Positions 32,869 through 38,953 of a stretch of DNA of 46,184 nucleotides are shown one piece after another. The notes beneath the pieces were generated by a model. The model was not told the DNA's origin. It was given only the letters and a program-made list of their open reading frames with translations, and ran no database searches. Source of the DNA: a virus. The position numbers and the translations under genes are program-made. Every line of letters begins with the position of its first letter. Position 1 is the first letter of the stretch. The DNA lies in the IMG/VR virus record IMGVR_UViG_3300044632_001495, positions 1 to 46,184 of that record; one strand, written 5' to 3'.

Positions 32869-34386
32869 TTAAGACGATGTTATATAAGTGCCGTTAACAT
32901 AAATTTTGCTAATAGTTGAAAGTGTTACTGGTGTACCCTGCAAGAAAAGTCCTTCTCTAATTGGAGAGTTTGCACCACCAGATTGCTTTAGGTAATGTAA
33001 ATCTAAAACATCAGTAATTCCTGCTGTATCAGCATTAAGAATTGTGTGACCAGTTCCAGTATCTGGATCTACGTTTGGATCAGCCCATATCCAACCAGAG
33101 AAATGGTTAAATCCAAATTGTGGAGTGAATGGTAATTGAAGTTTGTATTGACCAGTTCCAAAGTTTGTCACGGTAGATAAGTTAACTTCAATATTAAAAC
33201 TTACCATACGACCATTCTTAACATAATTTGAATTATATGTTGGATATGTAGCCCCTGACCCAGTAAATGTTAAACCAGTTGCTGTAAAGGTTGGAGACCA
33301 TCTTGTTACTTCTCCGTTACTACCAGTTCCAATAGATGTTGTCACATAGTCCCAAGTAGCAATTCTTGTTTCTCCACCGATAGTTGGTGTGCCAATATAT
33401 GCATATGTACTTCCTGGATTAAGAATAATGTCATTGTTTGCATCTAAAGAAAGATTTGATCCATATGATGAAACTTGTTCAGTTTTATTGTCACCAAGAA
33501 CAATTCCACCTTGTGTTGAATCTTGATTTCCAACAATTACTAAGTGGTTTGCAATATTTCCATCACCAATAAGTACATCATCGCCAATTGTGATGTTATC
33601 TATTGCCCCGTTACTTGTAAGTGTAATCTTGCTAAATGTTGGGCTGTCTGTTGTTCCTAAATCCTGTGGAAGAACTGCATCTTCTCCATCAACACCCTTT
33701 GGAAGGAATATGCTCCACTCTGCACTATTTCCAACTGGATCTCCTAATCCACCACTTGATGTTGCTATGTAAAGATTGTTATCGCTTCCTTTTACAACAG
33801 CAATGTTTGCAATGTATCCATTACCAGAAACATAACTGCCTAAATAAACAAGTCCTGGACTACCAGGGTCGCCTTGTGCTCCATCAGTACCATCTGCACC
33901 TTTTGCTGCAAGCAAATCCCAATAAGTATTTCCAACACCAGGGGCATATCCAGCAGATGTATAAACATTTCTATACCAAAGTTGTCCATCGTATGTAACA
34001 ACTGCTCCAGCCCCGTATATTACTCCGCCGTTATATTCTCCAAGGTAATCCCATAGTGCGTCTGTACCATTTTCTCCATCTGCTCCATCAGCACCTGCTT
34101 CACCTTGAGGTAAAATAAAACTTTCGTTATCATCAATTACCCAACCAGTTGCAGAATTAGGATCTTCACGAACTACATAAACTTTATTTTGATCAGTGTT
34201 ATCTTTTACAAAAGCCCACCAATCACCATCTGCTAAACCAACTGGACCACCTTGATATATTGCAAGAAATTCAGTTACGCTATTCCATGTACCAAGAAAT
34301 AGTGAGTCTTTGCCATCTGCTCCATCAGCACCTGGTGCACCTGGAGTTCCATCTCCACTACCACCTGCTGTAGTAAACCGTGCCAT
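32869..34386 (-). CDS. Collagen-like tail fibre with carbohydrate-binding-like modules
   Basis: A 505-aa fibre. Three Gly-X-Y segments (about 13-27, 95-109, 163-178) separate small Trp/Tyr-rich modules. The second (110-160: LGEYNGG-x-IYGAGAVVTYDGQLWYR, then TYWDLLA) resembles CBM5/12 sugar-binding modules, and the first and third look similar. A stem with I-x-DNITIGDDVLIGDG and a left-handed-helix-like region (230-330) leads to a C-terminal tip related to the 178-aa tip protein. Proline fills the Y position of some triplets (GTP, GAP, GDP, GSP). Its ATG overlaps the stop of the previous gene. Confidence 0.85.
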   Translation of the reverse strand: MARFTTAGGSGDGTPGAPGADGADGKDSLFLGTWNSVTEFLAIYQGGPVGLADGDWWAFVKDNTDQNKVYVVREDPNSATGWVIDDNESFILPQGEAGADGADGENGTDALWDYLGEYNGGVIYGAGAVVTYDGQLWYRNVYTSAGYAPGVGNTYWDLLAAKGADGTDGAQGDPGSPGLVYLGSYVSGNGYIANIAVVKGSDNNLYIATSSGGLGDPVGNSAEWSIFLPKGVDGEDAVLPQDLGTTDSPTFSKITLTSNGAIDNITIGDDVLIGDGNIANHLVIVGNQDSTQGGIVLGDNKTEQVSSYGSNLSLDANNDIILNPGSTYAYIGTPTIGGETRIATWDYVTTSIGTGSNGEVTRWSPTFTATGLTFTGSGATYPTYNSNYVKNGRMVSFNIEVNLSTVTNFGTGQYKLQLPFTPQFGFNHFSGWIWADPNVDPDTGTGHTILNADTAGITDVLDLHYLKQSGGANSPIREGLFLQGTPVTLSTISKIYVNGTYITSS

Positions 34387-34667
34387 TAGTTGCCTGTATC
34401 TAAGCTAGTATGTAAAGCTGCAACCTTTGAACCATTAACACTTGAAATTGCATAAATTGAATCTTTACTAGGAAGCTCAATAGACCATGCAGATCCTGGA
34501 GCAAGTCGGTATCCATAATTAAGAGATGTAACTCCCTCTCCGCCGATATAAACATAGGCAGATTCGTGTACATTTTGAATAGTAATATCCATTCCGCTGT
34601 GAAGTCCAATTGGAGTCAAGCGGGTAGCAGAAGAGCTGCTAAGAGTAGTAAGGGCATGCTGAGTCAT
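34386..34667 (-). CDS. Small baseplate/fibre-associated protein
   Basis: A 93-aa beta-rich protein with MDITIQNV, YVYIGGEGVTS and GYRLAPGSAWSIELP. Such one-domain proteins occur near fibre genes and may cap or link them. No enzyme residues. A leaderless-type start follows TGATACAAT. Confidence 0.55.
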   Translation of the reverse strand: MTQHALTTLSSSSATRLTPIGLHSGMDITIQNVHESAYVYIGGEGVTSLNYGYRLAPGSAWSIELPSKDSIYAISSVNGSKVAALHTSLDTGN

Positions 34668-34673
34668 GTCTAG

Positions 34674-34682
34674 ATTGTATCA
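34674..34682 (-). promoter_or_regulatory. Extended -10, leaderless-type
   Basis: TGATACAAT, 6 nt before ATG 34667. Confidence 0.55.
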
Positions 34683-34729
34683 TTATTTAAATAAGTAATT
34701 AGAGTTCGCCCGATATAGCTTCGCCGTTT

Positions 34730-34918
34730 TTAAGTCCGCCGAAATAGAGATATCAAACCACCCTTGTACAAACCTTGCATTAAAAATGCTATATGTACAC
34801 GTATTGGTAACAAATTGTTATACTGGACAAATAAAGGTTTGTACGATACAATTGAGTAATGGTAGATAGCATCAAAGATACGCTTAAACTTTTTCTTATT
34901 AGCAAACTTAGGCTTCAT
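34730..34918 (-). CDS. Basic 62-aa protein, first gene of the late arm
   Basis: Starts at ATG 34918 (a GTG lies one codon earlier). Lys/Phe/Arg-rich N-terminus (KPKFANKKKFKRIF), then a Leu/Ile/Tyr stretch and a basic end FRRT. No family recognised. It is supported by a consensus promoter five nt upstream. A short DNA-binding or membrane-edge protein is possible. Confidence 0.5.
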   Translation of the reverse strand: MKPKFANKKKFKRIFDAIYHYSIVSYKPLFVQYNNLLPIRVHIAFLMQGLYKGGLISLFRRT

Positions 34919-34923
34919 CACAT

Positions 34924-34952
34924 GCTATACCGGACTACTGTGGATACATCAA
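34924..34952 (-). promoter_or_regulatory. Late-arm promoter with -35
   Basis: TTGATG (34947-34952), 17-bp spacer, TATAGC (34924-34929), 5 nt before ATG 34918. Confidence 0.6.
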
Positions 34953-34980
34953 TTATTGGCGAACCAGAGAGGATTGTTGT

Positions 34981-35196
34981 ATGAGTGAGGAAACTAATGT
35001 TCCTGATGTTTCTTTTATAGATTGGGTTAAACCTTCTACGCCTAGAGCCAGTGATGATCTGGCTGAATACCGTTTGAAAATTTGTCAAGCGTGTGAATTC
35101 TTTAAGGTTAATGGATCCCGCTGTAAGAAGTGTGGATGTTTTATGAAGGCTAAAACCTCACTTGAGATGGCTAAATGCCCAATTGGTAAATGGTAG
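34981..35196 (+). CDS. Zinc-ribbon microprotein
   Basis: A 71-aa protein with GAGAGGA upstream. Cysteines pair as ICQAC (35, 38), SRCKKCGCF (47, 50, 52) and CPIGKW at the end. This C-x2-C/C-x2-C-x-C ribbon with a CPIGKW ending is common in phages that also carry 2OG oxygenases; function unknown. It ends head-to-head with the minus-strand Cys-rich gene without a gap. Confidence 0.75.
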   Translation: MSEETNVPDVSFIDWVKPSTPRASDDLAEYRLKICQACEFFKVNGSRCKKCGCFMKAKTSLEMAKCPIGKW

Positions 35197-35358
35197 CTAG
35201 CAGCTACAAACCTCACTGCCACAAACACAGCTTGATTCTAGCTTATGGTCTTTAGTAGACTGGCATGTACATCCATTACAGCAAGTTTCTGAGAATATTT
35301 TTACAGCCAGGTTTTCTGATTCTGTACCCTGCATTTTATTGAAGTCTGATATTTCCAT
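35197..35358 (-). CDS. Cysteine-rich metallothionein-like microprotein
   Basis: A 53-aa protein with eight cysteines in the last 28 residues (ETCCNGCTC, then SSCVCGSEVCSC), arranged CC-x2-C-x-C ... C-x-C-x4-C-x-C. The density suggests metal binding. The N-terminus is EISDFNKMQGTESENLAVKI. The start has TATACT 6 nt upstream and no Shine-Dalgarno. It fully faces the zinc-ribbon gene. Naming it metallothionein is an analogy only. Confidence 0.65.
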   Translation of the reverse strand: MEISDFNKMQGTESENLAVKIFSETCCNGCTCQSTKDHKLESSCVCGSEVCSC

Positions 35359-35364
35359 GGTTTT

Positions 35365-35370
35365 AGTATA
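35365..35370 (-). promoter_or_regulatory. -10 of Cys-rich gene, leaderless-type
   Basis: TATACT, 6 nt before ATG 35358, without the usual TGR. Confidence 0.5.
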
Positions 35371-35412
35371 CCGCAAAATCTGAAAAATTATTTAAAAACC
35401 ACTTTTGACAAA

Positions 35413-35433
35413 ATCTGAATATTTTTATCAGAT
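35413..35433 (-). terminator. Possible terminator of minus-strand early cluster
   Basis: ATCTGA/TCAGAT stem with a 9-nt loop, followed on the minus strand by TTTTG. Confidence 0.4.
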
Positions 35434-35499
35434 GTACGATACATGATTTAAAAATAGCTATTTAAATACAATAGTGAGCACACATTGGAGAGATCTCTG

Positions 35500-35670
35500 C
35501 TATCCCCCTTGCAGATATCCGTCAATTCCTAACAGGTCGCATGTAATTTTCACACGCTGATTAGATTTTAGTTTTGATTTATACAATTCAATAAAGTCAT
35601 ACACCTCTTGCTTGCTCATGAGGTTCATATTGTGTGTGTTGCCTGACATTGATGTTAGTGTTACCTTCAT
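35500..35670 (-). CDS. 56-aa protein, paralogue of 39503-39688
   Basis: AAGGAG precedes ATG 35670. The end RVKITCDLLGIDGYLQGG matches SVKLSCDALGVRGTLRGK of the plus-strand gene at 39503, and both are predicted alpha/beta. Last gene of a four-gene minus-strand cluster. Function unknown. Confidence 0.7.
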   Translation of the reverse strand: MKVTLTSMSGNTHNMNLMSKQEVYDFIELYKSKLKSNQRVKITCDLLGIDGYLQGG

Positions 35671-35672
35671 TG

Positions 35673-35774
35673 TTAATTCTCCTTAGAACAGTTGCATGAA
35701 TTGATTGTGATTGTAGTACCGTCAAACTTAACGATACCTAATGTGTTGCATGAGTCGCATAGAAAGATATTCAT
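35673..35774 (-). CDS. 33-aa zinc-finger-like microprotein
   Basis: FLCDSCNTLG with C6/C9 and SCNCSKEN with C27/C29. Its ATG overlaps the previous stop (ATGA), and its last codons (AAG GAG) are the ribosome site of the next gene. Related in layout to the CxxC...TCxxCW family on the plus strand. Confidence 0.65.
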   Translation of the reverse strand: MNIFLCDSCNTLGIVKFDGTTITINSCNCSKEN

Positions 35775-35938
35775 TTATTTAATCCTTCATACATAAAATC
35801 CCATGCCTTGCGACATATCAAAATGCTTTCGCAATTGTCGCAACAGATTGACCCGTGAGGGTTGAGGTTATGGTCATACATATCTACATATGCGATTGTG
35901 TTACCGCATACAGAGTAAAGTGCGTATAGGTCACTCAT
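35771..35938 (-). CDS. 55-aa Cys-containing microprotein
   Basis: Begins SDLYALYSVCGNTIAY and contains SICCDNCESILIC (C32, C33, C36, C42). Possible metal finger. Its start lies directly before the stop region of the previous gene (TAA ATG). Function unknown. Confidence 0.6.
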   Translation of the reverse strand: MSDLYALYSVCGNTIAYVDMYDHNLNPHGSICCDNCESILICRKAWDFMYEGLNK

Positions 35939-36118
35939 TTAGTTACTCACTCTCCATTGACCCCAAAATGGTAATCGGTCATAGTCATCATCAACATAGA
36001 ATCGCTCTATGTTATTCTCACACTCTGTGCAGAATGTGTATTGCGTAGATGAATAGGTATCTACTATCGTGGACACAGCCTCTAGTTGAGGTGTGTGTGT
36101 ATGTGTTAGTGTAGTCAT
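35939..36118 (-). CDS. 59-aa zinc-finger-like protein, paralogue of 37568-37744
   Basis: His/Thr-rich start, then YTFCTECENNIERFYVDDD and DRLPFWGQWRVSN. The plus-strand protein at 37568 has YTFCEMCEHNIESFY and DRLSMWSDWKVSQ, so the two are plain paralogues on opposite strands. First gene of the cluster, behind a TGTCAG-N10 promoter and a GAAAGG site. Confidence 0.75.
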   Translation of the reverse strand: MTTLTHTHTPQLEAVSTIVDTYSSTQYTFCTECENNIERFYVDDDYDRLPFWGQWRVSN

Positions 36119-36165
36119 GTGAGACCACCTTTCTTTAGTTAGTTATATTTAATTGTTATAGTAGA

Positions 36166-36187
36166 ATACTACCATGTACCCCTGACA
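36166..36187 (-). promoter_or_regulatory. TGTCRG-N10 promoter, minus strand
   Basis: TGTCAG (36182-36187), exactly 10 bp, TAGTAT (36166-36171). Drives the four-gene cluster ending at 35500. Confidence 0.6.
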
Positions 36188-36215
36188 TTTTGGGGGATAT
36201 AGAGGGGTGTGTCTA

Positions 36216-36231
36216 TGTGATATAGGTCACT
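36216..36231. promoter_or_regulatory. CRP/GlxR-like palindrome
   Basis: TGTGA-TATAGG-TCACT, one mismatch. Overlaps the end of the 36-aa minus-strand gene. Confidence 0.4.
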
Positions 36232-36337
36232 TATCTGAGTAGGTATCCTTAGCGATAAGTGCGTCTAACAGTGCGTAATCTGCTAGGGTCTGCTCAGGTG
36301 TCTGAGCGAGTACTTCATTTTGCTTAACAGTGTTCAT
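36227..36337 (-). CDS. 36-aa microprotein
   Basis: GAAAGG precedes ATG 36337. Helical: N-TVKQNEVLAQTPEQTLADYALLDALIAK. No cysteine. It has its own -35/-10 promoter. Function unknown. Confidence 0.55.
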   Translation of the reverse strand: MNTVKQNEVLAQTPEQTLADYALLDALIAKDTYSDK

Positions 36338-36383
36338 ATTGAACCTTTCTTTTTAACCACCTTGGTTAATTTCTTATAAGAGA

Positions 36384-36412
36384 ATAATAACATACAATAG
36401 TCCAAAAGTCAA
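36384..36412 (-). promoter_or_regulatory. Consensus -35/-10 promoter
   Basis: TTGACT (36407-36412), 17 bp, TATTAT (36384-36389). The leader contains the TTAACCA/TGGTTAA hairpin, a possible operator. Confidence 0.65.
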
Positions 36413-36433
36413 GTCCTAACACGGCGTGTCGCA

Positions 36434-36449
36434 TGTGATGTGCACCACA
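36434..36449. promoter_or_regulatory. CRP-like palindrome
   Basis: TGTGA-TGTGCA-CCACA, one mismatch. Confidence 0.4.
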
Positions 36450-36473
36450 CTGCCCGGCGCCCATGGGCGTGTC

Positions 36474-36494
36474 TGTGGATAGATCTGTGGATAA
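36474..36494 (-). promoter_or_regulatory. Paired DnaA-box-like 9-mers, 12-bp step
   Basis: TGTGGATAG (36474) and TGTGGATAA (36486): complements of TTATCCACA, the first with one mismatch. Confidence 0.6.
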
Positions 36495-36498
36495 CTAA

Positions 36499-36514
36499 TG
36501 TGGTCTATATCACA
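36499..36514. promoter_or_regulatory. CRP/GlxR-like palindrome
   Basis: TGTGG-TCTATA-TCACA, centre 86.5 bp before the -10 at 36593. Confidence 0.5.
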
Positions 36515-36576
36515 AAAGAATTTTTGTCCACAATGTCCGATTTATTCCGTAATGTCCAAGTAGAAATGTCAGACCC

Positions 36577-36598
36577 CTCTGTTATACTTCTAGTATTA
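36577..36598 (+). promoter_or_regulatory. TGTCRG-N10 early promoter
   Basis: TGTCAG-N10-TATACT (36593-36598), with TGT before the -10. Confidence 0.7.
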
Positions 36599-36635
36599 GA
36601 AAGTTGCTAAAGGTTAGCAAAAGAAAGGAGTCAAA

Positions 36636-36860
36636 ATGACTCAAACAATTAAAAATACAGAATTCTATGTATGCCCTGAAGGGTTCTACTACATAGGTTC
36701 ACTCGCAGGAGACATCTCCTGTTCACATACTGAATTTACTTTAGAGCGTGGCTCTAAAAATGTAAAGGGGCAATATCGCCTACAGCGTCAATGCAAAGGT
36801 TGCATGGCGTATCGTACATACTACCTATACGCTAAGGTAGCAAAGAAAGGTCGTGCATAA
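36636..36860 (+). CDS. 74-aa Cys-containing early protein
   Basis: AAAGGAG precedes the start. Cysteines at YVCPEG, DISCSH and RQCKGCMAYR, and a basic end KKGRA. The CxxC-x-AYRTYYLYAK stretch looks like a phage zinc-finger DNA/RNA-binding protein. First gene of the first plus-strand early operon. Confidence 0.65.
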   Translation: MTQTIKNTEFYVCPEGFYYIGSLAGDISCSHTEFTLERGSKNVKGQYRLQRQCKGCMAYRTYYLYAKVAKKGRA

Positions 36861-36861
36861 C

Positions 36862-37026
36862 ATGACAAACAAAATGCTAGTTCCCTCTGATTCTCTAAAG
36901 AGAGTCCTTCACTTCCCTAATCGCGATGGAGATTGCTTTTTCTGTAATGAAGCAATAACTTTCATCGCAGGTCTCAACCGCTATGTAGGCAAAGATGGAA
37001 TTCTTTGCACACAGAAAGGAGAATAG
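36862..37026 (+). CDS. 54-aa HFPN zinc-finger protein, copy 1
   Basis: LVPSDSLKRVLHFPNRDGDCFFCNE (C25, C28), then ITFIAGLNRYVGKDGILCT (C49). About 70% identical by eye to the gene at 38285-38446. It lies 1 nt after the previous gene, and its last codons (AAA GGA GAA) provide the next ribosome site. Confidence 0.75.
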   Translation: MTNKMLVPSDSLKRVLHFPNRDGDCFFCNEAITFIAGLNRYVGKDGILCTQKGE

Positions 37027-37030
37027 TTAT

Positions 37031-37210
37031 ATGAGTATTTTAATTTCATCTGAAGTAGAGCAAAATCGTCTACTGTCTAAATCAGAGCCAGGCGTTTATC
37101 GCTTGTACCCAACTTTCTTAGTTGCGTGTTCTGTTTGCGACAATAACTTTTTAGAGATACTTCTAAAAGATAGAGACTTCACAAAATTTACTTGTGAAAA
37201 TTGTTGGTAA
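37031..37210 (+). CDS. 59-aa CxxC...CxxCW protein
   Basis: ATG 37031 is used because AAAGGAG lies upstream; an earlier in-frame ATG falls within the previous gene. VACSVCDN and FTCENCW end form two zinc-type pairs. Same ending as genes 37978 and 38446. Confidence 0.7.
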   Translation: MSILISSEVEQNRLLSKSEPGVYRLYPTFLVACSVCDNNFLEILLKDRDFTKFTCENCW

Positions 37211-37223
37211 TAGCTAACACTGA

Positions 37224-37253
37224 ATTTTTATGCAGTAACATGCATAAAATTTT
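37224..37253 (+). terminator. Terminator hairpin, spacer type A
   Basis: TTTTATGCA-GTAACA-TGCATAAAA then TTTTCC. Nearly the same sequence follows gene 37978-38076. Confidence 0.6.
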
Positions 37254-37271
37254 CCGGTGATCTCCGGGCGG

Positions 37272-37292
37272 TTATCCACAGGTTTATGCACA
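37272..37292 (+). promoter_or_regulatory. Paired DnaA-box-like 9-mers, 12-bp step
   Basis: TTATCCACA (37272) and TTATGCACA (37284); a third perfect TTATCCACA lies at 37325-37333. Confidence 0.6.
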
Positions 37293-37306
37293 TGATATAC
37301 ATCACA
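37291..37306. promoter_or_regulatory. CRP-like palindrome (weak)
   Basis: CATGA-TATACA-TCACA. Confidence 0.35.
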
Positions 37307-37331
37307 CTAAGAATTGAGCGTAAGTTATCCA

Positions 37332-37347
37332 CATGACCTACCTCACA
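37332..37347. promoter_or_regulatory. CRP/GlxR-like palindrome
   Basis: CATGA-CCTACC-TCACA, centre 64.5 bp before the -10 at 37404. Confidence 0.4.
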
Positions 37348-37387
37348 TTTCCAAATGTCCGAATTGTACACATTACTCGCTGGTAGA

Positions 37388-37409
37388 TGTCAGACCCCTC
37401 TGTTACACT
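37388..37409 (+). promoter_or_regulatory. TGTCRG-N10 early promoter
   Basis: TGTCAG-N10-TACACT (37404-37409). Its N10 is the same as in the promoter at 36577. Confidence 0.7.
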
Positions 37410-37460
37410 TACAGTATCAAAAGAAAAAAAAGAAAGTATCTTAGAAAGGATAACTAAAAA

Positions 37461-37571
37461 ATGATAAATTTCGTTAAAGAATTAGAAGTAAATAATTACC
37501 TTGCAGACGAGCAAGCAGACCCACTAGCAAAAATGCTAGATGAACTTATCTCTAAAGGAGAATATAAATGA
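37461..37571 (+). CDS. 36-aa acidic helical microprotein
   Basis: INFVKELEVNNYLADEQADP, then a helix LAKMLDELISKGEYK. The last codons (TCT AAA GGA GAA) form the ribosome site for the next gene, whose ATG overlaps (ATGA). Confidence 0.65.
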   Translation: MINFVKELEVNNYLADEQADPLAKMLDELISKGEYK

Positions 37572-37744
37572 TAACAATAAATAAAGTGTGTGATTCACAT
37601 ACACCTAATAAAATAGCTAAGTCATTCCATAATGACACATGCTACACATTCTGCGAAATGTGTGAACATAATATAGAAAGTTTCTATATTGAAAATGACT
37701 CAGACCGCTTGTCTATGTGGTCAGATTGGAAGGTCTCACAATGA
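37568..37744 (+). CDS. 58-aa zinc-finger-like protein, paralogue of 35939-36118
   Basis: YTFCEMCEHNIESFY (C29, C32), with DRLSMWSDWKVSQ at the end. The ATG and stop overlap both neighbours by 4 bases. Confidence 0.75.
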   Translation: MITINKVCDSHTPNKIAKSFHNDTCYTFCEMCEHNIESFYIENDSDRLSMWSDWKVSQ

Positions 37745-37977
37745 GCCTAACACTTGCTAATGAAATCGCTAAAGATAAATTCTTTCAGCCCCCTTCAAAA
37801 TTCTACAATCACAAAATTGTAGAAATCATTTCACTAAATGATGAAACAGAAATTGCTTCTGTAATTCTTGAGAAGTACGGAATCTCTCGCCGTGCTAATG
37901 CAACTAAAAATGGCAACACATTCACAATTGAATTGCCATATTCAGAATTCCAAAATTTGAAAGGTTGGTATAAATAA
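37741..37977 (+). CDS. 78-aa early protein
   Basis: ATG 37741 overlaps the previous stop. SLTLANEIAKDKFFQ helix, then KIVEIISLNDETEIASVILEKYG and a strand-rich end FTIELPYSEFQNLKGWYK. No cysteine motif. Not recognised. Confidence 0.65.
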   Translation: MSLTLANEIAKDKFFQPPSKFYNHKIVEIISLNDETEIASVILEKYGISRRANATKNGNTFTIELPYSEFQNLKGWYK

Positions 37978-38076
37978 ATGATAAATTTATATTGCGTTGC
38001 TTGCGATACTCATGTCACCACTGTTACAGAGAAAGATGCAGAATTTTTAACTGTAACATGTGATGAGTGTTGGTAA
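37978..38076 (+). CDS. 32-aa CxxC...CxxCW microprotein
   Basis: LYCVACDTHVTT and TVTCDECW end. Starts at the base after the previous stop. The same small finger as genes 37031 and 38446. Confidence 0.7.
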   Translation: MINLYCVACDTHVTTVTEKDAEFLTVTCDECW

Positions 38077-38089
38077 TAGCTAACAGTGA

Positions 38090-38118
38090 ATTTTTATGCA
38101 GATCATTGCATAAAATTT
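38090..38118 (+). terminator. Terminator hairpin, spacer type A
   Basis: TTTTATGCA-GATCAT-TGCATAAAA then TTTACCGG; duplicate of the hairpin at 37224. Confidence 0.6.
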
Positions 38119-38129
38119 ACCGGGGGCCC

Positions 38130-38150
38130 TGTGGATAACTCTGTGGATAA
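38130..38150 (-). promoter_or_regulatory. Paired DnaA-box-like 9-mers, 12-bp step
   Basis: Two perfect TGTGGATAA copies at 38130 and 38142. Confidence 0.65.
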
Positions 38151-38154
38151 CTTA

Positions 38155-38170
38155 TGTGGTGTAAATCACA
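38155..38170. promoter_or_regulatory. CRP/GlxR-like palindrome
   Basis: TGTGG-TGTAAA-TCACA, centre 62.5 bp before the -10 at 38225. Confidence 0.5.
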
Positions 38171-38208
38171 AAAATAGTTTCACGAAACACCCCAAATATC
38201 CCCCAAAA

Positions 38209-38230
38209 TGTCACACCCCTATGGTAAACT
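38209..38230 (+). promoter_or_regulatory. TGTCRG-N10 early promoter
   Basis: TGTCAC-N10-TAAACT (38225-38230). Confidence 0.65.
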
Positions 38231-38284
38231 TCTATGTATAGAAGGTTGAACTAGAAGTAAGCCTCTTAACGAAAGGAGTTCTCT

Positions 38285-38446
38285 ATGAACTCACTCCTTG
38301 TCCCTGCGGATAGCCTAAAGGCTACGCTTCACTTTCCAAATCGCAATGGCGATTGCTTCTACTGTAACGAAAAAATTACTTTCGTTGCAGGACTTAATCG
38401 CTATGTTGGCAACGATGGTATTCGTTGCACGAAAGTAGGTGCATAA
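38285..38446 (+). CDS. 53-aa HFPN zinc-finger protein, copy 2
   Basis: LLVPADSLKATLHFPNRNGDCFYCNE and ITFVAGLNRYVGNDGIRCT; copy of 36862-37026. GAAAGGAG upstream. Confidence 0.75.
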   Translation: MNSLLVPADSLKATLHFPNRNGDCFYCNEKITFVAGLNRYVGNDGIRCTKVGA

Positions 38447-38559
38447 TGAATAACACCATGATAATGCTCTCATGCCAAATTTGCGAGGAGCCAACTGTAG
38501 AAGTTGCTCTTGCAGATGCAAAATTACTAGTGGCTACATGCCAAGAATGTTGGGGGTAA
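38446..38559 (+). CDS. 37-aa CxxC...CxxCW microprotein
   Basis: LSCQICEEPTVEV and ATCQECWG end; start overlaps the previous stop (TAATG). Matches the C-terminal half of 37031-37210, so the two-gene cassette is duplicated. Confidence 0.7.
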   Translation: MNNTMIMLSCQICEEPTVEVALADAKLLVATCQECWG

Positions 38560-38565
38560 TCTATA

Positions 38566-38676
38566 ATGGATTTCTACGATGAATACTATGAGAACGATAT
38601 GCTCGTTCCAAATGCTGCAGCATGCTACTGCAAACTTCATTCAATCTGCACTAACTGTAAGGAGAGTTACAACTAA
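38566..38676 (+). CDS. 36-aa Cys microprotein
   Basis: Acidic start DFYDEYYEND, then ACYCKLHSICTNCKESYN (CxC ... CxxC). Similar ending to gene 40416 (CSCTTNTLCRSCEREQN). Confidence 0.65.
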   Translation: MDFYDEYYENDMLVPNAAACYCKLHSICTNCKESYN

Positions 38677-38777
38677 TGAACGAAATAATTGAATCATTTG
38701 AAAATGCAATTCAACTAGACCATCTTAACTTAAAACAGTTAAAAGAATTAGAAAAGATTTTGGAGAAAATTAAATGA
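38676..38777 (+). CDS. 33-aa helical microprotein
   Basis: NEIIESFENAIQLDHLNLK, then QLKELEKILEKIK: an amphipathic helix. TAATG and ATGA overlaps on both sides. Confidence 0.6.
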   Translation: MNEIIESFENAIQLDHLNLKQLKELEKILEKIK

Positions 38778-38953
38778 ATACAGACTTAAAATTACTGCAA
38801 GATGTAAAAGTAATGTCCACTAAAATTCGTGGAGATGAGGATAGTGGTAAATCTTTTCTCATGGGATACATATGGGCTTCACTAACACAGAAGCAACAAA
38901 AAGAAATTGCAAAATCATTCCGTGAACAGTTAGCAGAGGTTAGTGAACTATGA
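38774..38953 (+). CDS. 59-aa helical early protein
   Basis: Starts in the ATGA overlap. KIRGDEDSGKSFLMGYIWASLTQKQQ resembles a short loop-helix unit, but DSGKS is not a full P-loop. Function unknown. Confidence 0.6.
   Translation: MNTDLKLLQDVKVMSTKIRGDEDSGKSFLMGYIWASLTQKQQKEIAKSFREQLAEVSEL

Larger units (their letters stand above)
36338..36635. other. Divergent early control region
   Basis: No gene. It holds the minus promoter (36384-36412), a TTAACCA/TGGTTAA leader hairpin (36353-36369), a GC-rich palindrome CGCCCATGGGCG (about 36458), paired DnaA-like boxes, two CRP-like palindromes, a TGTCCGA motif and the plus promoter at 36577-36598. Confidence 0.7.

Noticed and set aside
38774-38953. 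P-loop NTPase in the 59-aa protein (DSGKS)
   Set aside because: The motif lacks the GxxxxGK[ST] form and the protein is far too short.
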